Below, piece by piece: positions 1 through 3,617 of a stretch of DNA of 6,495 bases; positions within the stretch are counted from its first letter, which is position 1; each line of letters begins with the position of its first letter. The DNA comes from JBEKYD01 sp052325345 (GTDB lineage Bacteria > Acidobacteriota > Terriglobia > Bryobacterales > Bryobacteraceae). The DNA lies in the NCBI GenBank assembly GCA_052325345.1, contig JBKQVG010000187.1, forward strand, positions 1-6,495, written 5' to 3'. The notes beneath the pieces were generated by a model. The model worked only from the letters and a program-made list of their open reading frames with translations, made no database searches and was not told the DNA's origin. The position numbers and the translations under genes are program-made.

Positions 1-31
1 GATCGAGAGCGGAAATCCGTTGACGGGGTGA

Positions 32-715
32 TCACCAGACGTGTGGTACCAACCGGTAACGCACCTTCTGGAGATATTCCTTGTAGCCCTCCAGATCGCG
101 TGCCAACAGCTTCTCCTCGCCAAAGACGCGCACAACGAGCAGCCCGACCATGGCGAGGCCTACGAGAAGGCCAGAAATGGAGCCGACCAGCAACGCGCCA
201 CCAACGAACACTAGACTTGCCCCAAGATACATGGGGTGGCGAACAAAGCCGTAGACGCCCGTGTCAATGACGTGCTGGCCGCGCTCGGTCTGAATACGCA
301 CCAACTGCGACGCAAAGGTGTTATCGGTGAACGCGCGGAAGAACGGGAAACTACCCCCGAGGAGCAGGATGCCTCCGCACACTTCGGTCCACAGCGGTAG
401 GCGGGGTGTCCAACCGAAGCGCACATCCAGCGCCGGCACGACGATCAAAGCCAGGAAGCCCACTTTTATCCCGATCAAGATAGCCAAATCAGAGCGCGAT
501 TCACCGCCGCTGCCGGGCATGCGGTAGCGCTCGGCCAACAGCGCAGGGTCCCTGGAGCGAAGCCACAAGAGAATGGCGGCAGCGAAGGATACCCACCAGA
601 CGCCGAAGATCCAGCCCTCCACCCAGCGCCAATCGCCCGACAGCCATAGCAGCAGTCCTAGATAGACAACGGTGAGACCCGCCAACTGGAGCCCGATGAT
701 GATCGTGGGGCGCAT
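32..715 (-). CDS. Integral-membrane isoprenylcysteine carboxyl methyltransferase-family protein
   Basis: A 227-residue membrane protein of the ICMT/PEMT superfamily, whose members transfer a methyl group from S-adenosylmethionine inside the membrane. Hydrophobic segments lie near residues 5-25, 35-52, 78-96 and 112-127, with a long helical pair near 165-197. The family signature is in the C-terminal half: NTFAS at 132-136, then the GVYGFVRHPMYLG block at 153-165 with the RHPxY core at 159-163, the acidic pair E200-E201, and a terminal YxxYxxxVRYRLVPHVW-like ending. These are the residues that form the cofactor pocket in characterised relatives. The ATG at 715 is the only usable start, because an in-frame stop lies 18 nt upstream. 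No Shine-Dalgarno sequence is visible; see the promoter at 730-758. The gene is complete and stands alone, 394 bp from the HEAT-repeat gene. The true substrate (lipid, small molecule or protein) cannot be told, and bacterial members should not be assumed to act on prenylated proteins. Confidence 0.93.
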   Translation of the reverse strand: MRPTIIIGLQLAGLTVVYLGLLLWLSGDWRWVEGWIFGVWWVSFAAAILLWLRSRDPALLAERYRMPGSGGESRSDLAILIGIKVGFLALIVVPALDVRFGWTPRLPLWTEVCGGILLLGGSFPFFRAFTDNTFASQLVRIQTERGQHVIDTGVYGFVRHPMYLGASLVFVGGALLVGSISGLLVGLAMVGLLVVRVFGEEKLLARDLEGYKEYLQKVRYRLVPHVW

Positions 716-729
716 AGGAAGCTGAAAAC

Positions 730-758
730 ATCATACTGCCGGGACGCGATTGCGTCTA
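730..758 (-). promoter_or_regulatory. Putative sigma70-type promoter for the methyltransferase gene
   Basis: On the minus strand a TATGAT hexamer (735 to 730; five of six matches to TATAAT) follows TAGACG (758 to 753; four of six matches to TTGACA) with exactly 17 nt between them. The expected start of transcription is near 723, only about 8 nt before the ATG at 715. Such a short leader would explain why no ribosome-binding site is seen before this gene. The call rests only on hexamer similarity and spacing. Confidence 0.45.
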
Positions 759-813
759 CTGGTTGAGCGGATCGCCTCGTGGGGTTTGACGGGCGGCGAG
801 ATTCCTTCGAGGG

Positions 814-883
814 GATCACGGGCCACCCGGAAGTTACCTTGGGCTCCCTTAGCGAGTTCGAGACGTGTCCAGACTGGGTGCCC
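814..883 (-). repeat. Diverged direct repeat, copy 1
   Basis: First copy of an intergenic element, about 70 nt long. It shares an identical 16-nt core, ACGTGTCCAGACTGGG on the plus strand (863-878), with copy 2. Over 856-883, 25 of 28 positions match copy 2. A second conserved block starts at GATCAC (814-819) and continues through GGCCA, CCG and GAAG. The two blocks are separated by 22 nt here but by only 5 nt in copy 2, so the unit is modular. The orientation is arbitrary and is given as minus to match the transcription of the flanking genes. Confidence 0.7.
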
Positions 884-946
884 GCCATGGATGTGAGTCA
901 GCGATCCGCGCCCACCAATCTGAAAACAATACAAGTCCCTGGGTTC

Positions 947-1001
947 GATCACACGGCCAACCGCGAAGCAAAAGTTCGAAACGTGTCCAGACTGGGGACC
1001 C
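947..1001 (-). repeat. Diverged direct repeat, copy 2
   Basis: Second copy, about 55 nt long, in the same orientation as copy 1 and 118 nt away measured at the core. The identical 16-nt core is at 981-996, the wider match is at 974-1001, and the GATCAC-led block starts at 947. The core runs into CTGGGGACCCAG (992-1003), a perfect 5-bp hairpin with a 2-nt loop. Copy 1 keeps only the central GGG-NN-CCC part of it. No function is known to me. The element may be a dispersed genomic repeat or a local duplication. Confidence 0.7.
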
Positions 1002-1109
1002 AGACCTCCAAATCCTCTGAACTGCCTCTTGGTCCCGGGTCTTACTTCGTTCCGGCAGCTCCTCCATTTGGATCCACGCCTGAAACGCAATTGCGGATGA
1101 GTGCGGCTA

Positions 1110-2168
1110 TTATCGCGTGGATGTGTGCTTACCATCCAGCCGGATTTGGTAATACGGTGGATCGGGGGCGTTATCCAGCGTTTCGGCACACGTTTCTACA
1201 ATCGTCTCGTGGCAAATGGTTGGAGCGGGCGGAAGAGCTTCCGCCGCGGCCTCTTGTTGACGGAGGATTGGCAGGCGGATGGTTACCAGCGCGCGTTTGG
1301 CTTCCAGGCGTACAGTGGGGTCGCAATCCGCGGCAGCTTTCACCAAGTGGCTGGTGTACTCTTGCTTGCCGATCTGTCCCAGCACTTTCGCCGCGGTGGA
1401 TCGGAACGGCGGACGAGCGTCGTCGAGCATGTTCGTCGCCAGTTCGTCAACGCTCCTCTCGCCCAGAAGATGCAGGCCCAGGAGCGCATTGCCCACCACG
1501 CGGTGACTTGGATCCTTGACAAACCCCCACATGGCCGTGCGGGCCGCGGTCGTGTCGCGGCCCCATAGGGACTCCACCGCGCCGGCTCGCACGCCTTCGT
1601 CCGCGGCCATCAAGTACCGTTGGGACCAGGCGGCATTGCAGATGCGCCGCCCCATCAGCACGACCGCCCTCTCCGCGACCACGGGATCGGGATGATTGGC
1701 CAAGTGGCCGAGTAGGAGAACCAGCCTGGGACCGGTGGAGATTTCGTTCAAGATGTCGAGGATACGCGCTACCAACGTGTGGGGCAGTTGATATTTGTCT
1801 TCGAACCGGTGGGGCAGCAGGTCCGCCAGAAAAATATCCAGACGTTCGACGACCTTAATGAAACCGAGGCACAGCGCCAAGAGCTTGGCGTGGCTGAAAC
1901 GGTGCGGACGGGTGAGTTCTATCAGGAATTCCGGACAACCCAGCAATCGGGCATGAATGTTGGCGGCGTCCGACGACCCGGCCGAGGTCTCCAGCAACGA
2001 CATTGCGCCTTCAAAGAAAACCTCGGGGGCTTGGGTAGCCAGTTGACGGAGCCCGGTTTGCGCCGATGAGGAGCCAGCGGGCTGAAGCAGCGTGGCCCGG
2101 ATGGCGACCCGCATGGATTGCACTTGCTGGCTAACTTCCCTAAACCGCTGGATGAGTTCACTTTCCAT
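1110..2168 (-). CDS. HEAT-repeat protein of unknown function
   Basis: A 352-residue protein with no signal peptide or membrane segment, so probably cytoplasmic. The C-terminal half is built of about five degenerate HEAT-like units, near residues 157-188, 189-216, 217-247, 248-280 and 281-300. Each opens with an acidic or D-P turn followed by a valine-arginine/alanine helix (for example NHPDPVVAERAVVLMG, DDARPPFRSTAAKVLG, DCDPTVRLEAKRAL). Such alpha-solenoids bind protein partners, and no catalytic motif is visible. Residues 1-150 are helical and leucine-rich but match no family I can name. The tail after 300 is low in structure, with an AAAEALPP stretch. The ATG at 2168 is the only start: the frame has a stop at 2213-2211 and no GTG or TTG between. 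It has no good Shine-Dalgarno sequence. Gaps of 336 bp upstream and 394 bp downstream suggest separate transcription. The partner and pathway are unknown. Confidence 0.85.
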   Translation of the reverse strand: MESELIQRFREVSQQVQSMRVAIRATLLQPAGSSSAQTGLRQLATQAPEVFFEGAMSLLETSAGSSDAANIHARLLGCPEFLIELTRPHRFSHAKLLALCLGFIKVVERLDIFLADLLPHRFEDKYQLPHTLVARILDILNEISTGPRLVLLLGHLANHPDPVVAERAVVLMGRRICNAAWSQRYLMAADEGVRAGAVESLWGRDTTAARTAMWGFVKDPSHRVVGNALLGLHLLGERSVDELATNMLDDARPPFRSTAAKVLGQIGKQEYTSHLVKAAADCDPTVRLEAKRALVTIRLPILRQQEAAAEALPPAPTICHETIVETCAETLDNAPDPPYYQIRLDGKHTSTR

Positions 2169-2233
2169 CGCCGCACTGAGCCACGGTCCGTCCGCGCGTT
2201 CGTAACCGCTTCAGATTTCATATCGGCCGAGTA

Positions 2234-2257
2234 CCGCCGAAATGTGAGCGTCGGCGG
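2234..2257 (-). promoter_or_regulatory. 7-bp stem-loop in the HEAT-gene upstream region
   Basis: CCGCCGA (2234-2240) and TCGGCGG (2251-2257) are perfect reverse complements around a 10-nt loop, 66 nt before the HEAT-gene start. The inner part of the same arm, GCCGA at 2236-2240, can also pair with TCGGC at 2223-2227 across an 8-nt loop, so the two hairpins exclude each other. No T-run follows. It may be leader RNA structure of the HEAT gene or the 3' end of the VWA transcript. GC-rich sequence makes chance pairing possible. Confidence 0.35.
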
Positions 2258-2297
2258 CATCCGGTCGCACTGCCCGGCCTCGAAGCGGACGGCGGTT

Positions 2298-2314
2298 GGC
2301 CCGGAAATTGGGCC
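2298..2314. repeat. Short inverted repeat in the VWA-HEAT gap
   Basis: GGCCC (2298-2302) and GGGCC (2310-2314) form a perfect 5-bp stem with a 7-nt loop. It lacks a T-tract on the minus strand and is therefore a weak terminator candidate for the VWA transcript, about 190 nt after its stop codon. Confidence 0.3.
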
Positions 2315-2504
2315 CAGGGGCGGCTTGGCCGGTTCGAGATGCGTTTGGCTTTTTTGGCTTGGAGTTCGTCGGTCGAGCCACTCACCGCTCAATCCGCGTC
2401 GGTGCGTGCGATAGTCAGCCGACTTCGCGAGTTCGTAGACGAGCAGTCCCAAGAATCGTTCGCGCCCTAACGGTATTCCAACAACGATCTGCCGCAATCC
2501 CGCG

Positions 2505-3446
2505 CTACCGCACATAAAAGCGCGATGGGCCGACTATTTTTAGGCCGGGCAACTCAGTCCGCAGTTTCACCGGTTGCACGCCGCGCTCGTTCAACGCTTC
2601 GAACGTCACCTTGTACTGATTCTCGAGGCGGCCGCGAAAATCGTTCAGGAACGGCGCAATCGTCACCGGGTCGGTGAAACCCTGGAAGTAGGCATAGCCG
2701 CCGGTCTCCTGGCTGACCTCGCTGAGACGGGATTGCGCCATAGTGGTGACCCAGCCCCCCCGGCCATAGAAGCCGGCGCCGCGCAGATAAATAGCATAAA
2801 CCGCCACGTCATTCTTCAAAGCGTCGCGGATCGAGGCGTCCACGTAAGGATCGTCCACAATCGCGGTGCTGTAATAGCGGTCCACACCGTCGGTCAGCAT
2901 CAGCACTACGCGGCGGCCCGCCGGCTCTTTCGACGGCCAATGCTTCACCAGATCCGAAAGCGCAAAGTAAGGACTTCCATTCTGTCCCGGGATGGCCGCC
3001 GGCAGGTGTAAAGCATGAGCCGCCTTCTGGCGATCCGCGGTAAACGCCTGGGCCAGGGTGAAGCCGCCGTGCTGCATGTAGCCGACCGCCACCTGCGCCG
3101 TGGCGGGCAGGGATTTCAGGTACGACTTCAACTCAGGCAGTTGGATGCCGAGGCTGGCCGACCGCGTGGAATCGTCCAGGAGAACGAAAAGCTGCATGTC
3201 CGCCTGATCGCCCGCCAATCGCTGCAGACGCACCACGGGTACGGGAGTTTTGCCCTCTACCACCGTCAGGTCGCCGGCCTCAACTTCCGGTATACTGCCG
3301 CCCTGGTGAACGGGTTGGGCGGTGATCACCATCTGGGATGGCACAGCGGTCGAGTCCGGCGCGGCTGCAACCGCCAGACCGGGACTGACAGCCACCAGAG
3401 CCATGACTATCAACCCGGCAAATACACACTCTCGTGCCATCTTCAT
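2505..3446 (-). CDS. Secreted VWFA-related acidobacterial-domain protein
   Basis: A 313-residue exported protein of the VWA-containing type expanded in Acidobacteriota (the TIGR03436-like family), whose role is unknown; VWA folds usually bind metal and protein partners. Residues 1-28 are a signal peptide (K3/R5, hydrophobic 8-20, AVAAA end). Residues 45-80 carry the family's 'EVEAGDLTVVEGKTPVPV' segment. The VWA fold runs from about 85 to 275, with first strand MQLFVLLDDS (84-93), the MIDAS-like D91-D92-S93-T94-R95-S96 run followed by SLG, and the strand VVLMLTDGVD at 180-189. A C-terminal beta segment ends SRFYVR. The ATG at 3446 was chosen over an upstream in-frame GTG at 3539 because it has a GAGG Shine-Dalgarno sequence 7 nt before it and puts the signal peptide at the N terminus; the extra 31 residues from the GTG are polar and basic. 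The gene follows the peptidase after 171 bp. The MIDAS motif is not the strict DxSxS. Confidence 0.9.
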   Translation of the reverse strand: MKMARECVFAGLIVMALVAVSPGLAVAAAPDSTAVPSQMVITAQPVHQGGSIPEVEAGDLTVVEGKTPVPVVRLQRLAGDQADMQLFVLLDDSTRSASLGIQLPELKSYLKSLPATAQVAVGYMQHGGFTLAQAFTADRQKAAHALHLPAAIPGQNGSPYFALSDLVKHWPSKEPAGRRVVLMLTDGVDRYYSTAIVDDPYVDASIRDALKNDVAVYAIYLRGAGFYGRGGWVTTMAQSRLSEVSQETGGYAYFQGFTDPVTIAPFLNDFRGRLENQYKVTFEALNERGVQPVKLRTELPGLKIVGPSRFYVR

Positions 3447-3448
3447 CT

Positions 3449-3500
3449 CGCAACCTCGCCGTTCGCTTCTATGTATTTGGATGCCGACGCTGAGGTTGCG
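3449..3500 (-). promoter_or_regulatory. SD-sequestering stem-loop upstream of the VWA gene
   Basis: On the minus strand CGCAACCTC (3500 to 3492) is perfectly complementary to GAGGTTGCG (3457 to 3449). This gives a 9-bp stem with six GC pairs and a 34-nt loop. The second arm contains the GAGG Shine-Dalgarno sequence (3457 to 3454) and ends 2 nt before the ATG at 3446. When folded, the ribosome-binding site would be closed. This is the arrangement of translationally controlled leaders (RNA thermometer, ligand- or protein-controlled switch), but the loop matches no riboswitch class I recognise. An alternative is that the dyad acts in DNA as an operator. Confidence 0.5.
3454..3457 (-). promoter_or_regulatory. 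Ribosome-binding site deciding the VWA-gene start
   Basis: GAGG read on the minus strand, 7 nt before the ATG at 3446. It supports this start over the GTG at 3539. It lies wholly within one arm of the 9-bp inverted repeat described at 3449-3500. Confidence 0.65.
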
Positions 3501-3538
3501 GTTACCCCTGTTTCCGGCACGCCGCCTTTCCTGTTTCA

Positions 3539-3566
3539 CCCGCTGGCGGGCTCGAAAGGCTTCGAG
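3539..3566 (-). other. Two adjacent hairpins after the peptidase gene
   Basis: CTCGAA-AGGC-TTCGAG (3551-3566) is a perfect 6-bp stem with a 4-nt loop. CCCGC-TG-GCGGG (3539-3550) is a 5-bp dyad that directly abuts it. On the transcribed strand they lie about 50-80 nt after the peptidase stop. No run of U follows, so they are not a standard intrinsic terminator. They could protect the peptidase mRNA 3' end, or act as an intercistronic structure if both genes are co-transcribed. Confidence 0.4.
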
Positions 3567-3581
3567 GCCGCGGAGGCCGCG
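3564..3581. repeat. Two tandem 9-nt units
   Basis: GAGGCCGCG occurs twice head to tail (3564-3572 and 3573-3581) between the hairpin pair and the peptidase stop. Each unit boundary makes a CCGCGG palindrome. A 10-nt perfect palindrome, CCGGTACCGG, lies nearby at 3599-3608. No function can be assigned. Confidence 0.5.
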
Positions 3582-3617
3582 GATGCCGCTTGATGCTGCC
3601 GGTACCGGGGAGCGCCT

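Larger units (their letters stand above)
716..1109. other. 394-bp intergenic region with a duplicated element, no supported gene
   Basis: This is the gap between the stop of the HEAT-repeat gene and the start of the methyltransferase gene. Reading frames cross it on both strands, but none has a recognisable domain, a ribosome-binding site or sensible composition, and several run into the flanking genes. It holds two diverged direct copies of an element (814-883 and 947-1001), a putative promoter at its left end, and a 10-nt perfect palindrome CGCAATTGCG at 1086-1095 just after the HEAT-gene stop. The palindrome has no T-run after it on either strand, so it is not a convincing intrinsic terminator. 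Confidence 0.7.
2169..2504. other. 336-bp intergenic region with stem-loops, no supported gene
   Basis: This is the gap between the VWA gene and the HEAT-repeat gene. A minus-strand frame opens at an ATG at 2515, overlapping the VWA stop. It has no ribosome-binding site and does not stop until about 1922, deep inside the HEAT gene in the wrong frame, so it is not called. The region holds inverted repeats at 2223-2240, 2234-2257 and 2298-2314, and a six-T run on the plus strand near 2350-2355 with no strong stem before it. A weak -10-like TATGAA lies upstream of the HEAT start without a matching -35, so no promoter is called. Confidence 0.65.

Noticed and set aside
10..19. A small dyad CGGA-AA-TCCG after the methyltransferase stop, as a possible terminator
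   Set aside because: It has only 4 bp with a 2-nt loop, there is no T-run on the transcribed strand, and the sequence ends too soon to judge.
767..909. A 9-nt inverted repeat GCGGATCGC (767-775) / GCGATCCGC (901-909)
   Set aside because: The arms are 125 nt apart and a 9-nt match in a region this size is reasonably expected by chance; nothing else supports pairing.
932..960. A tRNA T-arm-like GGGTTCGATC in the intergenic region
   Set aside because: The bases flanking the TTCGATC loop cannot form a 5-bp T stem, and no acceptor, anticodon or D arm is found around it.
731..1189. A minus-strand frame across the duplicated intergenic element giving similar peptides in different frames at each copy
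   Set aside because: The two repeats give the same words (SGHVSN, PVWTR) but in different frames relative to each other, so the conservation is at the nucleotide level, not protein.
779..1519. A 246-codon plus-strand frame running from the intergenic region into the HEAT gene
   Set aside because: It overlaps the HEAT coding region on the opposite strand, is Pro/Arg/Ser-rich, and starts without a ribosome-binding site.
2341..2360. A six-T run on the plus strand resembling an intrinsic terminator
   Set aside because: Only a 3-bp stem precedes it, and there is no plus-strand gene upstream to terminate.
1922..2515. A 197-codon minus-strand frame whose ATG overlaps the VWA stop, as in a translationally coupled gene
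   Set aside because: There is no ribosome-binding site, its last 82 or so codons lie inside the HEAT gene in the wrong frame, and the product has no recognisable domain. The first part is not impossible as a small gene, but the support is too weak.
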